Of a stretch of DNA of 64,000 nucleotides, positions 17,575 through 25,969 are shown piece after piece (positions within the stretch are counted from its first letter, which is position 1; every line of letters begins with the position of its first letter). The stretch covers positions 1 through 64,000 of the forward strand of contig LARD01000025.1 in NCBI GenBank assembly GCA_000980375.1, given 5' to 3'. Source of the stretch: Clostridium sp. K4410.MGS-306. Lineage in GTDB: Bacteria > Cyanobacteriota > Vampirovibrionia > Gastranaerophilales > Gastranaerophilaceae. The position numbers were made by a program, and so were the translations under genes. A model generated the notes under the pieces. The model was not told the origin of the DNA, did no database searches, and was given only the letters and a program-made list of their open reading frames with translations.

Positions 17575-18090
17575 TTAAGACAACCCTGTCATATCAACCT
17601 TTTCATGTTCCAGTAATTTTACTTTTAAATGTAATCCTCCGGCATAACCGGTAAGTTTACCGTTAGTGCCTATTACTCTGTGACAGGGGATTATTATTGA
17701 AATGGGGTTGTGTCCTACTGCACCTCCGACTGCTCTGGCAGACATTTTTGATATACCTCTTTTTAGTGCAATCTCTTTTGCAATTGCACCGTAGGTAGTG
17801 AGCTTTCCGTATGGTATTTTGCAAAGAATTTTCCATACTTCTTGCCTGAAATCATTACCGTAAGGTGCTAATGAAAGCTCTTTTAAGTCTGGTTTTTCTC
17901 CTTTAAAGTATCTGTCAAGCCAGTTTATAGTGTCTTTAAATATTGGCAGAGAATTGTTTTCTTGCATTTCTTTGTCGGCTGTTGCACAAAAATATTTTTG
18001 ACCTTCCAGCCATAACCCAACAAGATTTTTTCCATCTGCTACCAGGGTTATCTTGCCTAAAGGAGAATCATAAAAAGTCTTATATTGCAT
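17575..18090 (-). CDS. ogt: Methylated-DNA--[protein]-cysteine S-methyltransferase
   Basis: This suicide repair enzyme moves the methyl group from O6-methylguanine (and O4-methylthymine) to its own cysteine. The 171-residue product has the N-terminal ribonuclease-like domain starting Y-D-S-P-L-G-K, the helix-turn-helix Y-G-x-I-A-K-E segment, and the active site I-P-C-H-R-V-I-G with the acceptor Cys136, followed by G-Y-A-G-G. The residues N128-P129 before the active site match the V-G-H-N-P-I stretch of the family. Length is normal for Ogt; there is no Ada-type regulatory domain. Confidence 0.95.
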   Translation of the reverse strand: MQYKTFYDSPLGKITLVADGKNLVGLWLEGQKYFCATADKEMQENNSLPIFKDTINWLDRYFKGEKPDLKELSLAPYGNDFRQEVWKILCKIPYGKLTTYGAIAKEIALKRGISKMSARAVGGAVGHNPISIIIPCHRVIGTNGKLTGYAGGLHLKVKLLEHEKVDMTGLS

Positions 18091-18152
18091 AATACACTCT
18101 TATTTTTTAATAACCTTTAGTTATTATTGCATAGGTGTAGGACTGAGGCAAT

Positions 18153-18716
18153 TTACTTTTTTGGATTTTTGAAAATAGCATCCATTACCGGATGGAGTAT
18201 TATTTGCGAAAGTATTGGTGCACACAAAGCAAGAATGAATACTGTTGAAGCAATAGAGCTGAACTCTTTTAACCCCTTTCCAAAATGATAATCTTTATTT
18301 GTGTGTAAAAGATGACTTAACTGATTTTCCAATTTATTTTTTGTTGTTTTGTCTTTGGCTGTATTAATTTTGTTTTGGAAATTGTCGAACAGATCTAATC
18401 TTCTTTTATCTTCAGGGTTTTTAGCTGCAAGCTTTTTGCTCAAAAAGCCATATGTTTTTTTGCTAAATGGTTTTATAAGGCTCAGGTATAAACCGAGACA
18501 AAAAGTTTGATAAAGCAATTCTTTTGTTGCTGCATATTTTTTAGATTGTTTGTTTGCGTGTTTGTCATAATAAATAAAAGCCGGTCTTCCTGATGCTTTA
18601 AGAGTTGTTTCTACGGCAATTGCACAAACCGTGCTTCTTGCAAATTCTGCAAATTTAGGATTTGCTGCAACTTTTCTTATATTGATTAAAGTTTTTTGTA
18701 CAGGTGTGACGTTCAT
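18153..18716 (-). CDS. Lineage-specific membrane protein, paralogue of its neighbour
   Basis: The 187-residue protein has two or three hydrophobic segments (about 24-40, 73-92 and 153-175) around a charged helical middle (100-135). I recognise no family. It shares with the gene just upstream a block of the form G-R-P then D-K then K-Y-A-A-x-K-E-L followed by a hydrophobic helix (residues about 43-80). The two genes are 3 bases apart and surely co-transcribed, so they look like an old tandem duplication. Function unknown. Confidence 0.6.
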   Translation of the reverse strand: MNVTPVQKTLINIRKVAANPKFAEFARSTVCAIAVETTLKASGRPAFIYYDKHANKQSKKYAATKELLYQTFCLGLYLSLIKPFSKKTYGFLSKKLAAKNPEDKRRLDLFDNFQNKINTAKDKTTKNKLENQLSHLLHTNKDYHFGKGLKEFSSIASTVFILALCAPILSQIILHPVMDAIFKNPKK

Positions 18717-18719
18717 ATT

Positions 18720-19271
18720 CTACACTCTCATTCCAGCGCGAAAATAAGCAGAATTTTCTGATACGCGATATATATTATAGCTGCTTGATTTAAAAGCGGG
18801 TTTTGACGGTTGTGCAATAACATCCGGCGCCTTTGATATAGTGTCAAGGTTATTTTGCTGCATTGATTCTCCGGGTGCGGGTGCATTAGGGTCATATGAC
18901 GGCATTAGCTTTTTCATTATTGGCGGCATACCAATGTTGCAAAACTTTGGAACAAAGTATCCAGCTGCACAACAAATACCAAGAAAAGATAAAACAGAAT
19001 TGGCATTTTTGTATTTTGTGCTGCCCTTTTTTGCAATCATTCCGGCAAGCCCCTCGCCTATTAAACCTAGCCCGAGAGTTGTCGGCACACCGATAAATTC
19101 TGTCATTAGTTCTCTTAGCGCAGCATATTTTCTTGCGTCAGGAGATTCTTTTTTATCAGTTATGCTCAAAATTGGCCTTACGGTACCTTTCCCGCAGGCT
19201 ATTGCCATTACTGTGTAAATAGGCTTGTTGTTTTTTCCCAGAGCCTCACACAATTTATGTAAAAGTGTCAT
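18720..19271 (-). CDS. Lineage-specific membrane protein, paralogue of its neighbour
   Basis: This 183-residue protein has hydrophobic stretches near residues 18-28, 58-80 and 92-110, and a Pro/Ser/Asn-rich, probably flexible tail from 125 onward. The block R-P-I-L-S-I-T-D-K...R-K-Y-A-A-L-R-E-L (about 32-54) matches the downstream neighbour. No known domain. There is no strong ribosome site. It is the first gene of a two-gene unit. Confidence 0.6.
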   Translation of the reverse strand: MTLLHKLCEALGKNNKPIYTVMAIACGKGTVRPILSITDKKESPDARKYAALRELMTEFIGVPTTLGLGLIGEGLAGMIAKKGSTKYKNANSVLSFLGICCAAGYFVPKFCNIGMPPIMKKLMPSYDPNAPAPGESMQQNNLDTISKAPDVIAQPSKPAFKSSSYNIYRVSENSAYFRAGMRV

Positions 19272-19384
19272 TTGTATTACGCTATCTGTTATTAATGTTC
19301 AGTTTTATTACACAATTAGTCTAAATCAAAAAAATCTGATTTCAACCCTTTTTTTAAAAAATTTTTTTTAACCCCAAAATAGCA

Positions 19385-21766
19385 TTAATGCTTGCCTTTT
19401 TCTGAAAATATATCAAAATAATAATTGTTTTCTATCGAAAAAAGCCTGTCATCGTGGTCTTTAAGCTTCAATTCCATTTGATATTGTGCTGATTTATTGT
19501 TTCTTCCTATTTTTTTTACACCAGCACTTCCCTGCAATGACGCAAAGTTTGTTAAAGCCTCTTCAAAAGAACGCATGTATTCAAGACAAACAGGATATTT
19601 ATATTTATCAAGTATCTGTTGTTTTGCCCGGGCTGTAATTGTAGCTTTTATTAGCTCTGTTCCTTTTGCAACATCGCTTTTAACAGATTTAATCAACAAA
19701 GTAGTATCATTTTTTACATACATATTTTCTATAATATGTTTTAAAACATACTTTTGTGTTGTGTCTTTGATATCAAACAAATCCTGAAACTTGGCAAGAG
19801 AGTTTTTGTCGGTGTCGTTCAATTCTGTATAATCATCAAACTTACAAAGACATTTTATTGCAGCTTCTTTATCATCTCCGGCTTTTTCCATTATTTTTGA
19901 AAGAACATCACTATTTCTTACATATTCAAGACTTTGCGGATAGTTTTCAACAATTTCTGCATTAATAATATATTGTCCCGCTTTATCTATATCAGTTTTT
20001 CCCCCGGGTAATTGTGCATACTTGACTGCTTTTAAATATATAGGGTTGTCTGCTTCTGTTTTCTTATACAAATTGAATGTATCCCACCTCAAGAGTCCTG
20101 ATTCAAGCTTTGCTTTATTGATAGACAATTCTTTTGTGTTTTGATTTATCAAACTCATCACTGTCTCTGCTTCACTTATTACATCTTGCTGCAAAGATTC
20201 CGGCCTGTATTTGAGACAGGAGTTTGCAATGTTGTTGAGGTTGTTAGCATACAATATATCAATTGCTGCATCAAACCTGTTTTTTATTACATTCAATTCT
20301 GCGTTTTTTTTCTGTTCTATTTTAAGAATTTGTTGCGCCTTTTGTTTTTCAACAGCATTGATTTTTTCTGTTTCGTGCGGGCTTAGTTTTTGATTTTTTA
20401 TATTGTTTATCGCTTGTTCTACAGATATTTTGCCATCACTTAAATCATCAAGTTCTTTTAAAAATTTTATTAGCGGCTCAATATCTCCTTTTTCAAATTT
20501 GCAAGTATCGAATGCAACAATACCCTCAAAGATAGTTTCGTTGTTTCCGGGTTCTTTGTTTGCAAAATAATTCAAACGTTCTTTAAACTGTTCTACGTTA
20601 AAATGCTCGTAATCTCTTTGTGCTTTTTCTATTGCATCTGAAGATACCATAAGCTGTTTGATTTTTTCCGGAAGCTTTTCAAATTTATATTCTGGTTCAT
20701 GAATCGATGAGATATTGAATGTTTGATTAGCATTAGTATATTGTATTTCGTTCAGCTTTTGGGCATTGAGGTAGTGTTTTTTTATAACAGAGATTACAAA
20801 ATCATCAAAATCCGTATACAGTAGTTTTATATCATTGTCTGTAATTTGCGCAATTTTATTTTTTCTTTGTTCTGGGATAAAAGAAAATCCAACTTCTACC
20901 TTTGCTTTTGCAAACCTGTCAATTATTCTTTTATTAAAGCTTTGTGCTGTTTTTTCATACAAAGATACTTCGCTTAATTTGTATTTTTGTGCGATTGGTT
21001 TTATCAACTCTTTGAGCTTTGAATCAACATACTTAAAAAGCAGCACGTCTTGTCCGCTGTCATATAAGTCATTAAATTTTTCGTAGAAGTCTCGTGTTAA
21101 AGATGATTCCAGCTTTTTGGCAACAATGTGGGCTGGATTTTGCGGTGTTTTTATTTTGGGGTACTTTTTATTGAGCTCTTCTATTGTTTGTATATTTTCA
21201 AGTTCTTTGTAAAAATCATTAAATACTGAATGTAGATTAAAATTATCTTCACTTATTGCTCTTCTAAATCTATTAATGAGCCTGAAATCAATGTTTTCAT
21301 CCTTTTGCTTTTGGTTTGGTTTGACTATGTTGTTTTTATCAATTTTAATTTTATTAACAAGATTCCATTCTTTTTGAATGGCTCTGGCTCGGTCACTTTT
21401 TTGCTGTTTTGTCAGAATTTTGCTTTCACTGACTTTTTGTATTTCTTCAAGTAGAACCTTTTTTCGTTTAAGAATGCTGCGAGCTCTGGCCAGTGATTTT
21501 TGTATTATATCAGTCAGTCTGTCTTCAAGGTCAGTTTCAGGTGTATCTGATTGCAATATTGTATCAATTTGTTTAAGAAGTTTGGCTTTTTCTGCCGCAA
21601 TGTCAAATTTTTTTAATTTGATATTAGGCAGTGCGCCAAATGTTATAAATTTATCCCGCTTGTGTGATAGTGCAAAGTTATTTGCTTCATACTTTACAGG
21701 CACGGTTTTTTTATTTTTAACATTGTAGTTGTTATTAACAGTGTAAGATAGGCTTGTGATTTTCAT
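19385..21766 (-). CDS. Large helical protein of unknown function with the N-terminal module
   Basis: The 793-residue product is predicted to be almost wholly alpha helical and charged, with long Lys/Glu/Gln stretches. It has no membrane segment and no classical signal peptide. It begins M-K-I-T-S-L and reaches F-I-T-F-G-A at residues 40-45, the N-terminal module shared with several other proteins here. Coiled-coil-like parts are around 85-130 and 440-510. The last 60 residues change character (G-S-A-G-V, then K-L-K-D-H-D-D and an aromatic-rich end), which may be a separate small domain. Size, helical build and possible export signal suggest a secreted effector-like or scaffold protein, but no function can be assigned. 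Confidence 0.65.
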   Translation of the reverse strand: MKITSLSYTVNNNYNVKNKKTVPVKYEANNFALSHKRDKFITFGALPNIKLKKFDIAAEKAKLLKQIDTILQSDTPETDLEDRLTDIIQKSLARARSILKRKKVLLEEIQKVSESKILTKQQKSDRARAIQKEWNLVNKIKIDKNNIVKPNQKQKDENIDFRLINRFRRAISEDNFNLHSVFNDFYKELENIQTIEELNKKYPKIKTPQNPAHIVAKKLESSLTRDFYEKFNDLYDSGQDVLLFKYVDSKLKELIKPIAQKYKLSEVSLYEKTAQSFNKRIIDRFAKAKVEVGFSFIPEQRKNKIAQITDNDIKLLYTDFDDFVISVIKKHYLNAQKLNEIQYTNANQTFNISSIHEPEYKFEKLPEKIKQLMVSSDAIEKAQRDYEHFNVEQFKERLNYFANKEPGNNETIFEGIVAFDTCKFEKGDIEPLIKFLKELDDLSDGKISVEQAINNIKNQKLSPHETEKINAVEKQKAQQILKIEQKKNAELNVIKNRFDAAIDILYANNLNNIANSCLKYRPESLQQDVISEAETVMSLINQNTKELSINKAKLESGLLRWDTFNLYKKTEADNPIYLKAVKYAQLPGGKTDIDKAGQYIINAEIVENYPQSLEYVRNSDVLSKIMEKAGDDKEAAIKCLCKFDDYTELNDTDKNSLAKFQDLFDIKDTTQKYVLKHIIENMYVKNDTTLLIKSVKSDVAKGTELIKATITARAKQQILDKYKYPVCLEYMRSFEEALTNFASLQGSAGVKKIGRNNKSAQYQMELKLKDHDDRLFSIENNYYFDIFSEKGKH

Positions 21767-21912
21767 ATTAATTCCATGTGTTTATTTTAAAATCCATCAA
21801 AAAAATTTTTTGCGCATTATTAATTATTTCTACAATTTCTTTACACAATGTTCCATAAGCAAATCAGGTATAGTAAAATTATAGAACTCTTTACTAAAAA
21901 GAAAGGATAGAT

Positions 21913-22638
21913 ATGAAAAGATTAACAGCTGTTGTTGCTGCTTTGGGTGCAGTTATCATGATGGGCTCTGCTGCATATTGTGCAGAGGTAAAAGATGCTC
22001 AATATTATTTTAAGCAAGGAAACGACATTGAGTGGAAAAATAACAGACTCGGGGCAATTGACTCATATACTGAAGCCTTAAAATTAAACCCTGATTATGT
22101 GGAAGCGCGTGTAGCAAGAGGCAAATTGTATTATTTTACAGGACAGTATGCTAAAGCATTAGAGGATTTTAATTATTTTTATAACAAACCGAACTATGGC
22201 CCGACTGTGTATTATGAGTTTCGTATCAACTGCAAAAAGAAACTGGGACAATATGCAGAAGCTGTTGATGATATGTATGAGGTAATTCTTGCATACGGTG
22301 GAAATTCCAGGCTTTTGCAAGATATGATGGATACTGTTAACCAGCATTCTGATCTTGAGTATAAACTCAAACCCGTGTCTCATCCTGAGCTGCTTGCAAA
22401 ATATAAACCTAATGCAAAAAAACTGAGAGATTATGCAAAAAATTGTGCTGATGATAAATCAAATGCAAAAAACAAAGAGTATGCTGATTTCTTTATGGAG
22501 ATGGCATCTGCAATGGATCCTGAGGTTACACATTATTCCAAAGTGATTTATGATACACCCGATAACAGTGCACCTGCCAGAATGTCACCCACTCAAGACG
22601 GTGCAGAAGTTATGGATGTTGATATTCAGGTAAAATAA
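21913..22638 (+). CDS. Exported TPR-repeat protein
   Basis: The 241-residue protein has a clear signal peptide (M-K-R-L then a hydrophobic core, cleavage likely after A-Y-C-A at residue 24). Residues 28-95 form two tetratricopeptide repeats with the typical W/G/Y, A and P positions (A-I-D-S-Y-T-E-A-L-K-L-N-P-D-Y and Y-F-T-G-Q-Y-A-K-A-L-E-D-F). A third, weaker repeat follows (about 100-130), and the C-terminal third has no repeat. TPR proteins mediate protein contacts; this one would act in the periplasm. The ATG follows GAAAGGA. The stop lies two bases before the convergent MlaA fusion gene ends. Confidence 0.8.
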   Translation: MKRLTAVVAALGAVIMMGSAAYCAEVKDAQYYFKQGNDIEWKNNRLGAIDSYTEALKLNPDYVEARVARGKLYYFTGQYAKALEDFNYFYNKPNYGPTVYYEFRINCKKKLGQYAEAVDDMYEVILAYGGNSRLLQDMMDTVNQHSDLEYKLKPVSHPELLAKYKPNAKKLRDYAKNCADDKSNAKNKEYADFFMEMASAMDPEVTHYSKVIYDTPDNSAPARMSPTQDGAEVMDVDIQVK

Positions 22639-22640
22639 AA

Positions 22641-24707
22641 TTATCTGTTTTCTGAAATTAAGGCATTGCTCTTTGTAATGTCTTTTTTTAATGATTCAAT
22701 AAACTCCGGTCTGTATAAGTATCCGAGATGTCCTCCGTTGCTCACAATTACTGTTTTTTTACCTGTGTAGTTTTTGAGTGTGCGCAATTGTTTTTTGTTT
22801 ATCAAATAATCATCTAAAGTGTGATAGATTCTAAAGTTTTCTGCTTTTTTAAGATAATCTGAAATTGAATACAAGCTGCAATCATAAGCAAGAGATTTCA
22901 ATGTCATATCGTCTGACAGAAGATATTTTTTTGCATAGTCTTGAAAATTTGTATTGTGGATGCTTGCGTAAAGCTCTTTTTTATCAGGAGATTTGCTATT
23001 TTCAATTGCAAAAATCAAATCAGAGAGTTTTTGATGCATGATAAAGCCGGTAATAAGCTTGGCTTCTTCTTGTGAAAACGGCAAAGATTCAAATTTGAAG
23101 TTTTTTTCGTCTTTTTTGTTATAAATTTGAATTACTTTTGCAGCTGTGAGAGCAACTCGTTCTTTTAGATTGGAGGGATTTTCGCTCCATTGTTCACTGT
23201 TTTTATCCATGCTGTTCATCGCATATAAAAGCTCAATGGGAGGATTGATTGCAATGTATTTTGATATGTTGAGTGTGTTTTCCTGAGATTCCTTTGCTGC
23301 TACAAAAAGACTTGTTAACGCACCAAAAGATGTGCCAATAAGAATATTGTCCTGAAATTTGCATTTGTATTTGGTTTGAAGCGAATCAATTATTTGAGTT
23401 GTAACCATTCTCAAATGTTTCGCATCGTTTGATGGAATACCAGGTTTGTAGGTGTCAGGCATGCTTTTGACAAACTCCCATTGAAAATGGCTGCCCTGTA
23501 TAATTACAGAATAACCCGCGTCAAAAAAGAGTTTTGCAAGCACCACACTGTGGTGGGAGGTTATGCCTTCACCTGTTGATGGATAAACTATGGCAACAGG
23601 TGAATTTTTATCCTTTTGCATAATATATCTGTATTTGTAGTTTTCTTTATCAGGATCTATATTTACAGATCCGGTTCTTATCCTTTTTGCAAAACACCTG
23701 TTCCACAAAGAAAGTTCATTCCAAATAGAGTCGTTTATGCCAGGTAAATCAAAAAGTGCAGTTCTCATTGAGTCTGTAACGGGGTCCTGCGGGTTATAGT
23801 CTTCTAATACCATATCTGCTTTTAAATCATCCGGCTGAATAATTACCTTTTGCGCCTGAGCACTTCCTTCGATTACTGTATTTTTTACTTTTACGATATT
23901 TGGCTCTTCTTCATTAACCTCTGTATGAGAAATTTCATTTTCGTCAAATGCTTTTTGCGTTTTTTCTATAACGTCAGCCCTGTCAAGATTTGCTGTTTTG
24001 ATATGGTTTTCTATGCCGTAAAGTTTTTTCATTATGTCATAGGGGTCAGCATATGTGGATTCAATCATTTTGCTTATTGGCTGCATATAAGAAGTTCTGT
24101 TCACAAGAATGCCTGCTTTTACTGCCGCCAGCACAGGACTTGCTATGTATGATGACGGGTTAAGTCCTGCGTCCAGAATTCTCCCCGCAATGTTTCTGGG
24201 GCTTGTTGACATTAGTATTGGAATGACAAGATAAGGCCCTTGTTTCACTTTACATTTTGCAAGAGCTTGTTCCATATTTTCCTGTACAGGTTCAATTTTA
24301 AAAATTTTTTTTGCAGGGTCATAAAGACCGCCAAGCCCTATAGTAGTATTTGTTAAAAAACGTACAGTTTCTGTGCCTGACGCTTTAAAATCTCTTTGAA
24401 CAAGCGTACTCACGAGTCTTATGGGGTATTCAATATTGTTTGTTGCGCTCATTATTCTGTCCATTCCATACTGCGGCATTACAGATGCCCAAACTGTATG
24501 GACAGGACGCAAAACACATTTGTTCAACCCTCCGTTAAAGGTAAAAACCTTTCTGTTAAACTTTTCAAACTTATCATTACCGACAAACTCATAGCCGTAA
24601 TCAGGATATTTATTTTTTTGTACTCCAGCTTCCAATGCAATTACGTTATTGGAATTTAGGCATAACAAAACGGCCCATACGGCCAGAGCTTTTTTGATAT
24701 TAAGCAT
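22641..24707 (-). CDS. MlaA (VacJ)-type outer membrane lipid protein fused to an alpha/beta hydrolase
   Basis: The 688-residue protein has a signal peptide (first 24 residues), then an MlaA domain (about 30-250): F-E-K-F-N-R-K-V-F-T-F-N-G-G-L-N, R-P-V, a G-L-G-G-L-Y-D-P segment and G-P-Y-L-V-I-P-I, all standard for the protein that removes misplaced phospholipids from the outer membrane. After an acidic linker (250-330) follows an alpha/beta hydrolase domain with the nucleophile elbow G-T-S-F-G-A and a C-terminal S-N-G-G-H-L-G-Y with the likely catalytic His. The frame opens 27 codons earlier, but this ATG has AGAGGAG 4 bases upstream. No canonical lipobox is seen. The fusion suggests phospholipid or acyl hydrolysis coupled to lipid removal, which is inference. 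Confidence 0.85.
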   Translation of the reverse strand: MLNIKKALAVWAVLLCLNSNNVIALEAGVQKNKYPDYGYEFVGNDKFEKFNRKVFTFNGGLNKCVLRPVHTVWASVMPQYGMDRIMSATNNIEYPIRLVSTLVQRDFKASGTETVRFLTNTTIGLGGLYDPAKKIFKIEPVQENMEQALAKCKVKQGPYLVIPILMSTSPRNIAGRILDAGLNPSSYIASPVLAAVKAGILVNRTSYMQPISKMIESTYADPYDIMKKLYGIENHIKTANLDRADVIEKTQKAFDENEISHTEVNEEEPNIVKVKNTVIEGSAQAQKVIIQPDDLKADMVLEDYNPQDPVTDSMRTALFDLPGINDSIWNELSLWNRCFAKRIRTGSVNIDPDKENYKYRYIMQKDKNSPVAIVYPSTGEGITSHHSVVLAKLFFDAGYSVIIQGSHFQWEFVKSMPDTYKPGIPSNDAKHLRMVTTQIIDSLQTKYKCKFQDNILIGTSFGALTSLFVAAKESQENTLNISKYIAINPPIELLYAMNSMDKNSEQWSENPSNLKERVALTAAKVIQIYNKKDEKNFKFESLPFSQEEAKLITGFIMHQKLSDLIFAIENSKSPDKKELYASIHNTNFQDYAKKYLLSDDMTLKSLAYDCSLYSISDYLKKAENFRIYHTLDDYLINKKQLRTLKNYTGKKTVIVSNGGHLGYLYRPEFIESLKKDITKSNALISENR

Positions 24708-24842
24708 TTTTCTCCTCTTCTGATTTGCGTTATAATTTATATTCTTATATTGATAATTTATTTTATGAATATGAGAAAATATCTTCATTGCACAAAAGGG
24801 TATTATTGTAAGATATAAATTAAAAATGAAAACGAGGTGTAT

Positions 24843-25433
24843 ATGAACGAAAAAGAAAGAATGCTTGCAGGACTTATGTACGACGCAACTGATAAAGAGC
24901 TTGAAAAAGAACGTTTTGCTGCTGAGGAATTATATTTTAAATTTAACAACCTTCCCCCTTCAAAAAATGAAGAAAAGCTCGAAATATTAAAACAGCTCTT
25001 TGGAAAAATCGGCAAAAATTCTTACATTCGCTCTACATTATATTGCGACTACGGCTATAACATAGAAATAGGTGATAATTTTTATGCAAATCACAACCTT
25101 ACAATTTTGGATTGTGCAAAAGTAAAATTTGGCGACAATGTTTTTATAGCACCTAATTGCGGTTTTTACTGCGCCGGACACCCCCTTGATGCACAGGAAA
25201 GAAATACACTCATAGAATATGCTAAGCCTATTACCGTAGGCAACAATGTTTGGATAGGCGCAGATGTCTGTGTTATGCCCGGTGTAACAATCGGTGATAA
25301 TACAGTAATAGGTGCCGGCAGTGTTGTTATAAAAGATATTCCCTCAAACGTACTGGCTGCAGGAAACCCGTGTAAAGTTATTAGAGAATTGACAGAAGCT
25401 GATAAATATAAATACGGAAAATATAAAGAATAA
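24843..25433 (+). CDS. Sugar O-acetyltransferase, maltose/galactoside (Maa/LacA) type
   Basis: The 196-residue enzyme belongs to the hexapeptide-repeat acetyltransferases that transfer acetyl from acetyl-CoA to a sugar hydroxyl. It has the N-terminal Mac domain (M-L-A-G-L-M-Y, then D-K-E-L) and a left-handed beta-helix with I-G-D-N, F-G-D-N-V-F-I-A-P-N, and V-G-N-N-V-W-I-G-A-D repeats. The catalytic His is in G-H-P-L. The C-terminus ends in the common G-A-G-S-V-V...G-N-P-C-K-V-I-R. A GTG two codons upstream is in frame, but the GAGG site favours this ATG. The acceptor sugar is unknown. Confidence 0.92.
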   Translation: MNEKERMLAGLMYDATDKELEKERFAAEELYFKFNNLPPSKNEEKLEILKQLFGKIGKNSYIRSTLYCDYGYNIEIGDNFYANHNLTILDCAKVKFGDNVFIAPNCGFYCAGHPLDAQERNTLIEYAKPITVGNNVWIGADVCVMPGVTIGDNTVIGAGSVVIKDIPSNVLAAGNPCKVIRELTEADKYKYGKYKE

Positions 25434-25441
25434 TCGTTGCT

Positions 25442-25792
25442 TTATTCACATACGTGTTCCAGAGCTTTTTCAAGTATTGATTTTACATGGTGGTCGTTTA
25501 GGGCATAATAAACATTTTTGCCTTTTTTTTCGGCACGTACGAGTTTTGCTGTTCTTAAAACTTTGAGCTGGTGAGATACCGCTGATTTTGTCATATTTAA
25601 AAGTACTGCAAGGTCGCCAACGCACATTTCACTTTCTTCCAGCGCCCATAATAGTTGTATGCGTGTACCGTCACCCATTACTTTAAAAAAGTCTGAAAGC
25701 TCATATAAAAGGCTCATTTCAGGCATGTTAGGTTTAACTTTATTGACTATGTCTATGTTAATTGCTTCACAATCGGATTTTTTAATTTCCAT
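25442..25792 (-). CDS. ArsR/SmtB-family metal-sensing repressor (zinc/cadmium type)
   Basis: A 116-residue winged-helix repressor. The helix-turn-helix is seen in L-A-V-L-L-N-M-T-K-S-A-V-S-H-Q-L-K-V-L-R, and the wing in K-K-G-K-N-V-Y-Y-A-L. The C-terminal helix has D-H-H-V...H-V-C-E, matching the alpha5 zinc site (D-x-H-x10-H-x2-E) of SmtB, CzrA and ZiaR. A Cys in the helix-turn-helix region (E-M-C-V-G-D-L) could add a second site, as in CadC or ZiaR. It is divergent from a P-type ATPase with three operators in between, so it should repress both genes and release on zinc or cadmium binding. Confidence 0.93.
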   Translation of the reverse strand: MEIKKSDCEAINIDIVNKVKPNMPEMSLLYELSDFFKVMGDGTRIQLLWALEESEMCVGDLAVLLNMTKSAVSHQLKVLRTAKLVRAEKKGKNVYYALNDHHVKSILEKALEHVCE

Positions 25793-25830
25793 TTTAAAAG
25801 CCTCTTTAATTAAAGTTTTTTTATTGTTTT

Positions 25831-25859
25831 ATTATAGCACAATTGAACAATTATTCAAT
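25831..25859 (-). promoter_or_regulatory. arsR promoter overlapped by operator 1
   Basis: On the minus strand TATAAT (25836-25831) lies 16 bases downstream of TTGAAT (25858-25853). The 16-base inverted repeat TTGAACAATTATTCAA (25843-25858) covers the -35 and most of the spacer, so bound repressor would block RNA polymerase: negative autoregulation. Confidence 0.75.
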
Positions 25860-25895
25860 TATGTTAAGTTTATAAACAAATTGTCTGCTTTAGGG

Positions 25896-25925
25896 TTGAC
25901 AATTGAACGGTTGTTCAATTATACT
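25896..25925 (+). promoter_or_regulatory. P-type ATPase promoter with operator 2 filling its spacer
   Basis: TTGACA (25896-25901), an 18-base spacer and TATACT (25920-25925) form a strong promoter. The inverted repeat TTGAACGGTTGTTCAA (25903-25918) sits exactly between the two hexamers, the usual place for ArsR/SmtB operators. Confidence 0.85.
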
Positions 25926-25937
25926 ACAAATATACAG

Positions 25938-25953
25938 TTGAACAATTATTCAA
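25938..25953 (+). promoter_or_regulatory. Operator 3 in the ATPase leader
   Basis: A third copy of TTGAACAATTATTCAA, identical to operator 1, lies just downstream of the predicted transcription start and 16 bases before the ATPase start codon. Confidence 0.8.
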
Positions 25954-25969
25954 TTATGAGGTAATAAAT

